Of a stretch of 64,000 nucleotides of DNA, positions 9,760-17,881 are shown piece by piece. The notes under the pieces were generated by a model. It was not told the origin of the DNA and did no database searches. It saw nothing but the letters and a program-made list of their open reading frames with translations. The stretch lies in contig NZ_AP028908.1 of NCBI RefSeq assembly GCF_037076465.1, forward strand, positions 3,968,001-4,032,000, read 5' to 3'. Within the stretch, counting starts at the first letter, position 1, and the number at the start of each line of letters is the position of its first letter. The position numbers were made by a program, and so were the translations under genes. This DNA is from Pectobacterium araliae. Lineage in GTDB: Bacteria; Pseudomonadota; Gammaproteobacteria; Enterobacterales; Enterobacteriaceae.

Positions 9760-10109
9760 CGTTTTTTACAACGCTCAGCCTCTCTGACATCGGCCATAAG
9801 CGCTTTGAGCCGTTGTTCAGCCACCTCTTTAGCTTTACGATCAACGCTATTGGTCGTTTTCTTAAAGGAATGCAAAACCACCACGGTATCAAGATATTTG
9901 GCAACATAGACACATCGATATGCAGGACTACCGTTTATCTTTAGTTCGATAACACCGATACCAACCCCATCAAGAAAATCAATTGGCAATTTAGGATCTT
10001 GCCCATACTGAATGAGGCGTAAGTCTTTTCCAAACTCATCCTGTATATCCGCAGGAAGCGTTCGGTATTCCCTTTCAGCGGCATCGTTAACAAATGCGAA
10101 TTTCTTCAA
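9756..10109 (-). CDS. RelE/Gp49-like toxin
   Basis: Small basic protein of the RelE/ParE superfamily, Gp49-like type, usually an mRNA interferase acting on the ribosome. Visible family features are KFAFVNDAAEREYRTLP at the N-terminus, IGVIELKINGSPAYRCVYVA in the core strands and VVLHSFKKTTNSVDRK near the end. The frame could begin at a GTG (10115) but AGGGAG sits 5 nt before a TTG at 10109, so TTG is the better start (117 residues). It is convergent with its likely antitoxin, and the whole pair sits between two copies of the rtcR 3' end. Confidence 0.82.
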   Translation of the reverse strand: MKKFAFVNDAAEREYRTLPADIQDEFGKDLRLIQYGQDPKLPIDFLDGVGIGVIELKINGSPAYRCVYVAKYLDTVVVLHSFKKTTNSVDRKAKEVAEQRLKALMADVREAERCKKR

Positions 10110-10197
10110 AACCACTCCCTGTCGTCATTTTTCGCAAACACCGCAATATCCTTTACTACGGCCAATTAAAAAAGAAGAAGCCCGCTTATTTCCAGAG

Positions 10198-10272
10198 TTG
10201 AACCCATTTCTGCGAACACCATTCCAAAATACGCTGTAAAATGACGTTGAACTGCTGCAAGAAAGCCTCAGC
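10198..10272 (+). pseudogene. Internally deleted relic of the 17.5-18.2 kb C4-type locus
   Basis: Bases 10198-10240 match 17557-17600 (CATTTCTGCGA, CACCATTCCAAAA), and bases 10232-10272 match 18056-18098 inside the 113-residue gene (AAATGACGTTGAACTGC, CAAGAAAGCCTCAG). The piece between is missing, so this is a collapsed copy of the same module, joined directly to the second copy of the rtcR 3' end. Confidence 0.8.
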
Positions 10273-10273
10273 A

Positions 10274-10645
10274 GCGTGGCGCGGCAACTTCCGCGAACTC
10301 GGTTCCTCCATCGCCCGCATGGCGACGCTGGCGGAACAAGGTCGTATCACCACCGAACTAGTAGAAGAGGAAATCACCCGCCTGCGAGCCAGTTGGCAAA
10401 GTGATGCGCCAGCAACCGCGCTACCGCCCGAACTCGCCAACATCGATCTGTTTGAGCAGCGTCAGCTCGAAACCGTGTTCGACGTCTGCCGCACTTCTAA
10501 TTCACTCTCAGAAGCTGGCCGTCGCTTGTTTGCCGTCTCACGCCAGCAAAAACAAAAGCCCAACGACGCCGACCGACTGCGTAAATATCTGGCACGTTTT
10601 GGACTGAGTTGGGAGGGGTTGAAACGGGGGAGAGGAATAAACTGA
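10274..10645 (+). pseudogene. rtcR: Second, truncated copy of rtcR 3' end
   Basis: Encodes about 117 residues homologous to the C-terminus of RtcR, including the Fis-type HTH, with no AAA+ or sensor part. It matches 8994-9342 with about 97 percent identity (10 mismatches counted) and then diverges, ending LKRGRGIN. It may be the original chromosomal 3' end, left behind when DNA carrying another rtcR end and the toxin-antitoxin pair recombined in. It is fused in frame to the relic upstream, but no start signal supports expression. Confidence 0.9.
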
Positions 10646-10747
10646 ATCATCTTCGCTACGGTTTGCCTTTCATCCAACAACCGATAGCGCATCCCGACGA
10701 AAAAAAGATACCGCCCCTGCCAAAAGCCAGAGCGGTACGGGAAGGCA

Positions 10748-12232
10748 TTAGCGTGCTGCCAGCTGTGAGATCTTTTCTGCCAGAAAATCAATTTCCTGCG
10801 GGGTGTTATAGAAGGCGAGAGAAGGTCTCACCGTACTTTCATAGCCAAAGTGACGCAAAATAGGCTGAGCACAGTGGTGCCCAGAGCGTACGGCAATCCC
10901 CGCCTGACTCAGGTAACGCCCTATCGCTTCGTTTTCATGGCCTTGCAGCACAAACGACAATACGCTGGTCTTCTGGGCGGCGGTGCCGATCAGTTTAAGC
11001 CCGGGAATCCGTGACAATTTCTCAATCCCGTACTCCAATAGCGCATGCTCATACTGGGCGATATTCTCAATCCCCAGCGCAGTGACGTAGTCGATAGCCG
11101 CGCCAAGCCCAACGGCGTCAGCAATATTCCCCGTTCCGGCCTCAAATTTATTCGGTGCAGGCTGGTAACGTGTCAACTCAAAGGTCACATCGGCGATCAT
11201 ATTGCCGCCACCCTGATACGGGCGAGCCTCCTCCAGCACATCCTTTTTGCCATACACCACGCCGATACCGGTGGGCCCGAATATTTTATGGCCGGAAAAG
11301 ACAAAGAAGTCAGCATCCAGCGTCGTCACATTCACAGGAATATGCGAAATTGACTGAGCACCATCAATAGCAATACGTACACCAAAGCGGTGGGCGATTG
11401 CCACCAACTCCTGTATTGGCGTCACGGTTCCCAACGCATTGGAAACGTGGGTGGCTGAAACAAAACGCGTTTTGTCATTGAACAGGCGAACATACTCTTC
11501 AATAATCAGCTGTCCGTGTTCATCCACCGGTGCCACACGGATTACTGCGCCAGTCTCCTGCGCCACCAATTGCCACGGCACAATATTGGCGTGGTGCTCC
11601 AGCAACGTCAGGATAATCTCATCTCCTGGACGTAACAGCGGTTTGACATAGCTTTGGGCAATCAGGTTCAGCCCTTCTGTCGTGCCGCGTACGAACACAA
11701 TATTGTCCGAACTGCCTGCTCCGATAAAACGAGCCACTTTATCCCGCGCAGCCTCGTAAGCATCGGTCGAGCGCGCAGCCAGCGTATGCGCCGCACGATG
11801 AATATTTGAGTTTTCATGCAGGAAAAAATGGCTAATGCGATCAATAACCTGTCTTGGCCGTTGAGTGGTCGCCGCATTGTCCAGCCAGACCAGCGGCTTG
11901 CCATCAACCTGTTCAGACAGGATTGGGAAATCAGCGCGGATCTGTTCTACGGGAACATGCCCAACACGCGCCAGCGGTGCAGGCACGGATGAAGACGCGG
12001 TGCCCAGTCGTTGTACCGTTGCACCCGAGGGCACAGCGATATCCTGACCGTAGGGCACCACTTTCGGCGCATAGGCTGGATCCGGCGTCCCCTGTGGATG
12101 GCTTCTGCCCCCAAATAACGCGAGCAAATCGCGCTCGTCCGGCAGGCCGTAATCTCGGGCTGACAGCGGGCGCTCACCACTGCCTGGCCACGGGCCGGGA
12201 ATCCCCGGCAGTGAAAGATTATTCGTAGTCAT
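10748..12232 (-). CDS. Encapsulin cargo cysteine desulfurase (type II, SufS-like)
   Basis: PLP enzyme of 494 residues that takes sulfur from cysteine, giving alanine and a persulfide. Residues 1 to about 100 are proline- and glycine-rich and disordered, with short motifs (SLPGIPGPWPG, YGLPDERDLLALFGG, YAPKVVPYGQDIAVP) typical of the targeting region that loads this enzyme into family 2A encapsulins. The catalytic domain begins near IRADFPIL and has the PLP lysine in VFSGHKIFGPTG and the active cysteine in RSGHHCAQP (about residue 454). The ATG at 12232 follows AGGTG. A GTG at 12241 is less likely. It overlaps the shell gene by 14 nt, so the two are coupled. Confidence 0.95.
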   Translation of the reverse strand: MTTNNLSLPGIPGPWPGSGERPLSARDYGLPDERDLLALFGGRSHPQGTPDPAYAPKVVPYGQDIAVPSGATVQRLGTASSSVPAPLARVGHVPVEQIRADFPILSEQVDGKPLVWLDNAATTQRPRQVIDRISHFFLHENSNIHRAAHTLAARSTDAYEAARDKVARFIGAGSSDNIVFVRGTTEGLNLIAQSYVKPLLRPGDEIILTLLEHHANIVPWQLVAQETGAVIRVAPVDEHGQLIIEEYVRLFNDKTRFVSATHVSNALGTVTPIQELVAIAHRFGVRIAIDGAQSISHIPVNVTTLDADFFVFSGHKIFGPTGIGVVYGKKDVLEEARPYQGGGNMIADVTFELTRYQPAPNKFEAGTGNIADAVGLGAAIDYVTALGIENIAQYEHALLEYGIEKLSRIPGLKLIGTAAQKTSVLSFVLQGHENEAIGRYLSQAGIAVRSGHHCAQPILRHFGYESTVRPSLAFYNTPQEIDFLAEKISQLAAR

Positions 12233-13163
12233 AATATTCACCTACTTCAACATCTTCCAATACGGCGATAGCATCATCGGCCAGAATGGCAGCGGAGCAA
12301 TAGAGTGAAAGCAGGTAAGAAGCAACGCCATTGTCATCAATGCCACGGAAACGTACAGATAAACCGCGAGATTGTTCATTTGGCAACCCTGACTGATACA
12401 AGCCCAGCACGCCGCGCTTGGCTTCACCAGAGCGAATCAGCAGAATGTTGGTTTTACCGCCCTTACCTTTCGGGTTCTTCAAACCGTCAACGAACAGCTT
12501 GTCCGAAGGGATCACAGGGATACCGCGCCACAGAATAAAAGTCCCGCCGTGCAGGTTGGCCGTGACGGGCGGAACACCGCGGCGAGTCGCTTCACGGGTA
12601 AACGCAGCAATAGCACGCGGGTGAGCGAGGAAAAACGACGGCTCTTTCCATACTTTAGAAATCAGCTCATCCAAATCATCCGGCGTCGGTCGTCCATTGC
12701 GCGTCTGGATCCGCTGAGAATCAGCGATATTCTTGAGCAGGCCATAATCATCGTTATTGATTAGCTGGCTTTCCTGACGCTCGCGCAAGCTTTCAATCGC
12801 CAACGCAATTTGTTCGGAAGCCTGATCGAACGGTGAACTATAGATATCCGCGATTTTGGTATCGACATTAATAATCGTCGCGAGAGAATCCAACTGATAT
12901 TCACGCGGCTGCGTTTGGTATTCGATATACCCTTTAGGGATTTCGGTCTGGGTCGGGTCCTGGCTGCACAGCGCATCCAGCGGCGTATCGCCTTCCACCA
13001 CTTTGTTAACGCGATAGATCCCAGCTTCTAATCCCTTGTAATCCAGAAAATTGCTGACCCAGCGCGGAGTAATTGCCCCAAACTGCGGTGCTGTTTTGGT
13101 CACATTGGCGAGTTGATACGCGGCGTCGCGTCCCAGAGCGTTCAGAACGTTTTTATCTGTCAT
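12219..13163 (-). CDS. Family 2A encapsulin shell protein (SrpI-like)
   Basis: Protein of 314 residues matching family 2A encapsulins, HK97-fold proteins that self-assemble into a closed shell. Recognisable stretches are QPREYQLDSLATIINVDTKI, ESLRERQESQLINNDDYGLL, FFLAHPRAIAAFTREATRRG and LHGGTFILWRGIPVIPSDKL. No cyclic-nucleotide-binding insert is present, which separates it from family 2B. The desulfurase gene immediately downstream carries the known cargo-targeting tail. In studied members (SrpI of Synechococcus, the Acinetobacter desulfurase encapsulin) the shell holds the enzyme and can store elemental sulfur. Here it sits with a full cysteine-making set. Confidence 0.95.
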   Translation of the reverse strand: MTDKNVLNALGRDAAYQLANVTKTAPQFGAITPRWVSNFLDYKGLEAGIYRVNKVVEGDTPLDALCSQDPTQTEIPKGYIEYQTQPREYQLDSLATIINVDTKIADIYSSPFDQASEQIALAIESLRERQESQLINNDDYGLLKNIADSQRIQTRNGRPTPDDLDELISKVWKEPSFFLAHPRAIAAFTREATRRGVPPVTANLHGGTFILWRGIPVIPSDKLFVDGLKNPKGKGGKTNILLIRSGEAKRGVLGLYQSGLPNEQSRGLSVRFRGIDDNGVASYLLSLYCSAAILADDAIAVLEDVEVGEYYDYE

Positions 13164-13219
13164 GATGTTTTCCCTTAGGTTTTACTTTCAATAAGTGATG
13201 TTTACACTGCCCTGCGTTT

Positions 13220-14395
13220 TCAGTACTGCGGCAGGCGGGTATCCACATCCTGCGCCCACGCGTTAATGCCATCTTTCAAATTTAATACCCGACCGGTATA
13301 GCCAGCCCGCTGCAAGGCACGTATCGCAAACAGACTGCGCTGCCCGATTTTGCAGAGGAACACGGCATCCACAGCAGGATCGAATTCATCAATACGACGC
13401 ACGATCTGCCCAAGCGGAATCACCTTGGCATCGGGGAACTTCACGATCGCCCGCTCGTGTGGTTCACGAATATCGATCAGCTGTAGCGGCTTCTCCGCAT
13501 CCAACCACGCTTTCAACTCACGAGCCGTGACGCTTTCGATCGGCACCTCTTCTTCGTTAGGTTTTAAGCCACAGAACTCCTCATAGTCGATCAGCGCATG
13601 AATTGTCGGGTGCTCGCCACAGACCGGGCAGTTGGCGTCCTTTTCCAGCTTCAGCTCGCGTTGTTTCATCTCCCAGACGTCGAATAACAGCAGACGCCCG
13701 ACCAGACTCTCACTACCGCCGACGATCAGTTTGATGGCCTCTGCCGCCTGGATGGTGCCAATAATCCCCGGCAGCACGCCCACTACGCCACCTTCGGCAC
13801 AGGAAGGCACCAGCCCTGGAGGCGGCGGCGTCGGGTAGAGGCAGCGATAGCACGGGCCCGCTTTGGCATAGAACACGCTCGCCTGACCTTCAAACTGAAA
13901 AATAGAGCCGTACACATTAGGTTTACCGAGCAGTACGCAGGCATCGTTGATGAGATAGCGGGTAGGGTAGTTATCGGTGCCATCAACAACGAGGTCGTAA
14001 TCGCGGATGATATCCAACGCATTTTTACTACTGAGCTGCGTGTTGTAGGTTACGACCTCAATATCCGGATTGATGGCCCGGATTTTATCTTTGGCGGACG
14101 CCACCTTCGGGCGATCGATATCCTTGGTGCTGTGGATGATCTGCCGTTGCAGGTTGGATACTTCGACAAAATCGAAGTCCACGATGCCGATGGTTCCTAC
14201 GCCTGCGGCGGCCAAATACAGTGCGACCGGTGCACCCAGCCCCCCCGTACCAATCAGCAATACGCGTGCACTTTTCAGGCGTTGTTGCCCTTCCAGCCCG
14301 ACTTCCGCCAGCAGCAGATGGCGGCTGTAACGTGCGATCTCCGCATGTGACAGTTCCGTTAGACGATCGTCGGGGATAATGCTTGGAATACTCAT
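13220..14395 (-). CDS. MoeB/ThiF adenylyltransferase-rhodanese fusion (MoeZ-like)
   Basis: Protein of 391 residues. The N-terminal E1-like domain has the nucleotide loop LIGTGGLGAPVALYLA and adenylates the C-terminus of a sulfur carrier. Paired cysteines CYRCLYP and CPVCGEH bind zinc, and SCAEGGVVGVLPG holds the conserved cysteine. From about residue 285 a rhodanese domain carries the sulfur-transfer loop CKIGQRS. This two-domain form matches MoeZ, which turns a carrier's C-terminal glycine into a thiocarboxylate. Its start codon overlaps the carrier's stop (ATGA), and it lies just upstream of the encapsulin gene. Confidence 0.93.
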   Translation of the reverse strand: MSIPSIIPDDRLTELSHAEIARYSRHLLLAEVGLEGQQRLKSARVLLIGTGGLGAPVALYLAAAGVGTIGIVDFDFVEVSNLQRQIIHSTKDIDRPKVASAKDKIRAINPDIEVVTYNTQLSSKNALDIIRDYDLVVDGTDNYPTRYLINDACVLLGKPNVYGSIFQFEGQASVFYAKAGPCYRCLYPTPPPPGLVPSCAEGGVVGVLPGIIGTIQAAEAIKLIVGGSESLVGRLLLFDVWEMKQRELKLEKDANCPVCGEHPTIHALIDYEEFCGLKPNEEEVPIESVTARELKAWLDAEKPLQLIDIREPHERAIVKFPDAKVIPLGQIVRRIDEFDPAVDAVFLCKIGQRSLFAIRALQRAGYTGRVLNLKDGINAWAQDVDTRLPQY

Positions 14396-14682
14396 GCCCG
14401 CACTCCGGCACCACCCGCAATGGCGGGCACCAGAAGGACCTCGTCGCCACTTTTAACCGGCGTATCTAAACCACCAGTGGTTTTTATATTGGTTTCACCT
14501 ACGTATAAATTGATAAAAGCGCGCAGCGAACCATTCTCTTCATAGAGATGCTGATGAATATCGGGGTAACCAGCAGCTAATGCCGCCACCAGTTGCCCAA
14601 CCGTTTCACCTTCCAGGCTCACTTTCCCCTGACCGTCGGTAAAAGCGCGTAATGCGGTCGGAATCAATAATGTCACTGCCAT
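14392..14682 (-). CDS. MoaD/ThiS-like sulfur carrier (CysO-like)
   Basis: Ubiquitin-fold sulfur carrier of 96 residues. It has the pattern VTLLIPTALRAFTDGQGKV, then LRAFINLYVG and ends VPAIAGGAGVRA. The PAIAGG part matches the Gly-Gly end of mycobacterial CysO, but five residues (AGVRA) follow it. The tail would have to be removed before the glycine can be activated, and a JAMM peptidase is encoded next door. Start ATG at 14682 follows AGAGAG. The frame is open to 14733 but that extension has no carrier homology. It overlaps the MoeB-rhodanese gene by 4 nt. Confidence 0.9.
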   Translation of the reverse strand: MAVTLLIPTALRAFTDGQGKVSLEGETVGQLVAALAAGYPDIHQHLYEENGSLRAFINLYVGETNIKTTGGLDTPVKSGDEVLLVPAIAGGAGVRA

Positions 14683-14757
14683 CGTTATGCTCTCTCTGCC
14701 ATGTTCAACATCAGGGCACATCGTCCCCATCACTTTGTTACTGCTTATCGCTGCTGA

Positions 14758-15186
14758 TCACTGCGCAATGTCGACCACTTCCTGTTCAAAACGCTGTCGA
14801 TCCTGCGTCAACCGCCAACTGGTGAGATCGGTAGATTGCCCCTTGGCAACAGCAACGATGATGTAGGCATAAAACGGCAGGGCATGCTCACGGTCATACT
14901 CGGACGGGATGGCCGGATGATCCGGGTGTGAATGGTAGAAACCCACCACGTCAATGTCCTGCGCTCGCGCCGTACGTTCTGCCAATAGGTAGTCGTCCGC
15001 CGTGATGATAAAACGGTGATATTGCTCCTGCGCCTCACGCGCGTTGACGATGGGCAGTAGCGCCGTCACTTGTGCATCACCGTTCTTGTCAAAACTCCCC
15101 AATAGCGCACCGCAACACTCATTGGGGTACGTTTTTTCGCCCTCTACGCGAATCAGGCGCTCCGTTTCCGTTGTTAATCGAATCAT
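14758..15186 (-). CDS. JAMM-family metallopeptidase (Mec+-like)
   Basis: Protein of 142 residues with a complete JAMM zinc site: YHSHPDHPAIPSEYD gives the two histidines, the serine and the aspartate, and a glutamate is available upstream. Bacterial members next to CysO- or QbsE-like carriers cut after the Gly-Gly, either to release cysteine from a carrier-cysteine adduct (Mec+ of Mycobacterium) or to trim a C-terminal extension (QbsD). Both substrates could exist here, because the neighbouring carrier has a five-residue tail. The start codon overlaps the CysM stop (TGATG). Confidence 0.92.
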   Translation of the reverse strand: MIRLTTETERLIRVEGEKTYPNECCGALLGSFDKNGDAQVTALLPIVNAREAQEQYHRFIITADDYLLAERTARAQDIDVVGFYHSHPDHPAIPSEYDREHALPFYAYIIVAVAKGQSTDLTSWRLTQDRQRFEQEVVDIAQ

Positions 15187-16085
15187 CAGCTTTCATTCCA
15201 AAAAGGATCTGCCAGATAGCGCGAACCGGTATCGCAAAGCAGTGTCACGACCACCGACCCACTCGGCAGCGTCTGAGCTAGTTTCAAGGCTGCCGCCACA
15301 TTGGCACCCGAAGAGATGCCAGTAAAAATACCTTCGCAATTCGCCAGATGACGAGTGGTGGCATAGGCTTCTTCCGTCGTTACCGTCACCACGCCGTCCT
15401 GCAAAGTTTCATCCAAAATGCCAGGTTTGATGCTGCTGGCCATGTGCTTGGTGCCCTCAATACCATGCAGAGGAGACGCAGGCTGTACCGCTAACGTTTG
15501 AATACGAGGATTTTCCTGCTTTAGTCGCCGCGCACTGCCGACAAAGCTGCCAGAGGTGCCCATGCTGGTGATAAAATGCGTAATACGCTGGTGCGTTTGC
15601 TGCCAAATTTCCCAACCGGTTGTGGCAAAATGCGTATGGGCATTAACGGGGTTGTTGTATTGATCGGGGTAAAAATAGCGTTCGGGGTCTTGTTCCACCT
15701 GCGTTCTTACCGCCAGATAAGCGCCATCGGAACCTTCTAACGGATCGGTTTCTACGATCGTCGCACCGTAATGGCGAATAATCTGTTTACGCTCATTGCT
15801 GGTGTTCTGCGGCATATAGAGCACCACGTCATACCCAAGCGCCGCACCGATCATCGCGTAGGCAATACCCGTATTGCCGCTGGTGGCGTCAATGATCGTC
15901 TTTCCACGCACGAGCTTCCCCTGAGCCATACCGTCAAGCACCATAGCTTTTGCCGCTCGATCTTTTACCGAACCGCTGGGATTCATAAACTCCGCTTTTG
16001 CCAACAGAGAAACACCCGGCGTTTTTTCAGAAAAATGCGGCAGTGCTAACAATGGCGTATTTCCGACAAGATCAAGAATACTCAT
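15186..16085 (-). CDS. Cysteine synthase, CysM/SrpG-like
   Basis: PLP-dependent enzyme of 299 residues of the O-acetylserine sulfhydrylase family. The PLP lysine is in NPSGSVKDRAAKAM, the phosphate loop in TSGNTGIAYAM and the second glycine loop in TSMGTSGSFVGSARRL. Its neighbours are a sulfur carrier, a MoeZ-like activator and a JAMM peptidase, as for mycobacterial CysM, so it likely uses the carrier thiocarboxylate as sulfur donor with O-acetylserine (or phosphoserine). The upstream gene makes O-acetylserine. It corresponds in position to SrpG of encapsulin operons. Confidence 0.92.
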   Translation of the reverse strand: MSILDLVGNTPLLALPHFSEKTPGVSLLAKAEFMNPSGSVKDRAAKAMVLDGMAQGKLVRGKTIIDATSGNTGIAYAMIGAALGYDVVLYMPQNTSNERKQIIRHYGATIVETDPLEGSDGAYLAVRTQVEQDPERYFYPDQYNNPVNAHTHFATTGWEIWQQTHQRITHFITSMGTSGSFVGSARRLKQENPRIQTLAVQPASPLHGIEGTKHMASSIKPGILDETLQDGVVTVTTEEAYATTRHLANCEGIFTGISSGANVAAALKLAQTLPSGSVVVTLLCDTGSRYLADPFWNES

Positions 16086-16268
16086 ACTTATTTCCGTAAG
16101 CAGGGCGATTTATTCTTTATTTTTAATTAAAGAAAACAGAAAGCTGTCTGTTTTAAAAAACAGAGGCAGTCATAATGGAAAATTGTTATTAATTCTCATT
16201 TTCCGACAAAAAATAAATACCAGTGATATTATATTTCTACTAAAAAATCAGAAAGATAAATTAAAAAA

Positions 16269-17234
16269 TCAAATCCCGTCACCATCTTTATATTGGCTTT
16301 GTAATAGGCTGGCTTGTCGAATATTGCTGTCCGGCGGCGTGTCGCGAGTTAACCACACGTTACCGCCAATACTCGAACGAGCGCCAATAGTAATACGCCC
16401 CAGCAATGTCGCACCCGCGTAGATTACAACATCGTCTTCAATGATCGGGTGACGGGGATAACATTTTTTCAAATTACCATTGCCATCGGTAATGAAGTTC
16501 TTGGCACCCAGCGTGACAGCCTGATAGATACGTACTCGTTTTCCAATAATTGCCGTTTCACCAATCACCACGCCAGTGCCGTGATCGATAAAAAATCCTT
16601 CATCAATCTGCGCACCGGGATGAATATCGATACCCGTCTGGCTATGCGCTTTCTCTGTGATTATTCGCGCCAGTAGTGGGAAATCCAGTTGGTAAAGCAC
16701 ATGGGCTAACCGGTAATGAATCACGGCGTGAATACCTGGGTAGCACAACAGCACTTCATCAATGCTGCGCGCAGAGGGGTCCCCCTGATAGGCAGCCAGA
16801 ATATCACTGTCGAGCAGTTTGCGTATTTCAGGCAACTGCGCGGCGAACTGCTTGATGCGACTGATAACACGTTGATCGCCAGCCTGCGTATTGTCCAGAT
16901 GGGATAATTCGCCAGCATTATAACGCTGCTCCAATAGGGCTTCTTCAGCCAGACGATCGAGCACGTTACCCAGTAGATACCCTACGTAATAGTCTTCGCT
17001 CTCTTTTTTAAGATCGGTGGCGCCTAAACGCATGGGGTACAAGATTTTAGATAACGTATCGACAATACTACTGACATTCTCTTTGGAGGGGAAAAGGCGC
17101 TTATTATGATAATCACCCTGTAGGTATTTATCACGCCATTGCTGACGAACGTCTTTTAATCCATCAACAATGCTGTCTAAATGCCAGTTGATATTTTCCT
17201 GTGAAGTATAAAAAATTTCACTTAATTGCGGCAT
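16269..17234 (-). CDS. Serine O-acetyltransferase (SrpH/EpsC-like)
   Basis: Protein of 321 residues. The N-terminal 150 residues are helical, and the C-terminal part is a left-handed beta-helix with hexapeptide repeats (GIDIHPGAQIDEGFFIDHG, GVVIGETAIIGKRVRIYQAV, GATLLGRITIGARSSIGG). HPGAQI and DHGTG are the usual active-site segments for acetyl transfer from acetyl-CoA to serine. It is longer than CysE and matches the serine acetyltransferases found with encapsulin (SrpH). It is the first gene of the sulfur operon, and a 183-bp AT-rich gap holding the hairpin TCTGTTTT/AAAACAGA separates it from the synthase. Regulatory elements upstream are not recognisable. Confidence 0.92.
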   Translation of the reverse strand: MPQLSEIFYTSQENINWHLDSIVDGLKDVRQQWRDKYLQGDYHNKRLFPSKENVSSIVDTLSKILYPMRLGATDLKKESEDYYVGYLLGNVLDRLAEEALLEQRYNAGELSHLDNTQAGDQRVISRIKQFAAQLPEIRKLLDSDILAAYQGDPSARSIDEVLLCYPGIHAVIHYRLAHVLYQLDFPLLARIITEKAHSQTGIDIHPGAQIDEGFFIDHGTGVVIGETAIIGKRVRIYQAVTLGAKNFITDGNGNLKKCYPRHPIIEDDVVIYAGATLLGRITIGARSSIGGNVWLTRDTPPDSNIRQASLLQSQYKDGDGI

Positions 17235-17685
17235 GGTGTTCTACCTCTTAAAAACAGCATTACAATAGATATAATAAAAAGTTCGCAAACAATGGTCTTA
17301 ACCGAATTAATTAGAATATGAATGTGATAGTGTGCCTTGCCGATCGGCAAAGCAAATGATTTTATGATCTTTAAATAGTCAACTTTTGAATAAATGAAAT
17401 CCCACTGAACAACGTCTCTCAGCACCTCATGATGGCGTATCGGTGTCATTGCCACAGGACGCGCTGGTGTTTTCCAAAAACACGACATAAACAAGTACGT
17501 AAGCCTTGCCTATTGTTCAAGAATACCTGTCACCTCATCAACAACGTCTTTCCCAGAACCCATCTCATTTCTGCGAGCACCATTCCAAAACACAGTGTAA
17601 TTCCACTGTAAATCCATCCACCTTCTTTCACGTTTTTCATCGTTGGAATACAGTTTCTGTGCTGCGGCAACATCCGCTGCCGGGC

Positions 17686-17813
17686 TTGGAACCCCGAACC
17701 TCTCAAGACTGAAAAACACTTTGTTTTTTCAGGGGCTGCGTGCACACTCTTTACGGTGACGCAGGCAGGGCAACCGCAAGGTTGACCGGTCTTCTTGAGA
17801 GCCGGGGTTCCAA
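17686..17813 (+). ncRNA. C4-like antisense RNA and its target (inverted repeat leader)
   Basis: Two segments at 17686-17696 (TTGGAACCCCG) and 17700-17708 (CTCTCAAGA) are perfectly complementary to 17803-17813 and 17793-17801, just upstream of the 113-residue gene. A hairpin CTGAAAAACA/TGTTTTTTCAG (17709-17732) follows the first pair. This is the layout of the C4 antisense RNAs of P1- and P4-type phages, in which a processed leader RNA pairs with the ribosome entry region of a downstream gene. The family assignment is from memory of that architecture and needs a covariance-model search. Confidence 0.55.
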
Positions 17814-17881
17814 TCCTGTCTGTGTCACCACCCGAATTTGGAACCTTGTGTGGTGGCGGACTTAATTATCTCAAGGAAAAA

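Noticed and set aside
17222..17494. Minus-strand 90-codon frame upstream of the serine acetyltransferase gene
   Set aside because: It overlaps the start of that gene, has no ribosome site and no protein-like conservation.
17793..17820. Possible tRNA because of a T-loop-like GGGGTTCCAATCC
   Set aside because: No acceptor or anticodon arms can be formed; the segment is the complement of the C4-like RNA.
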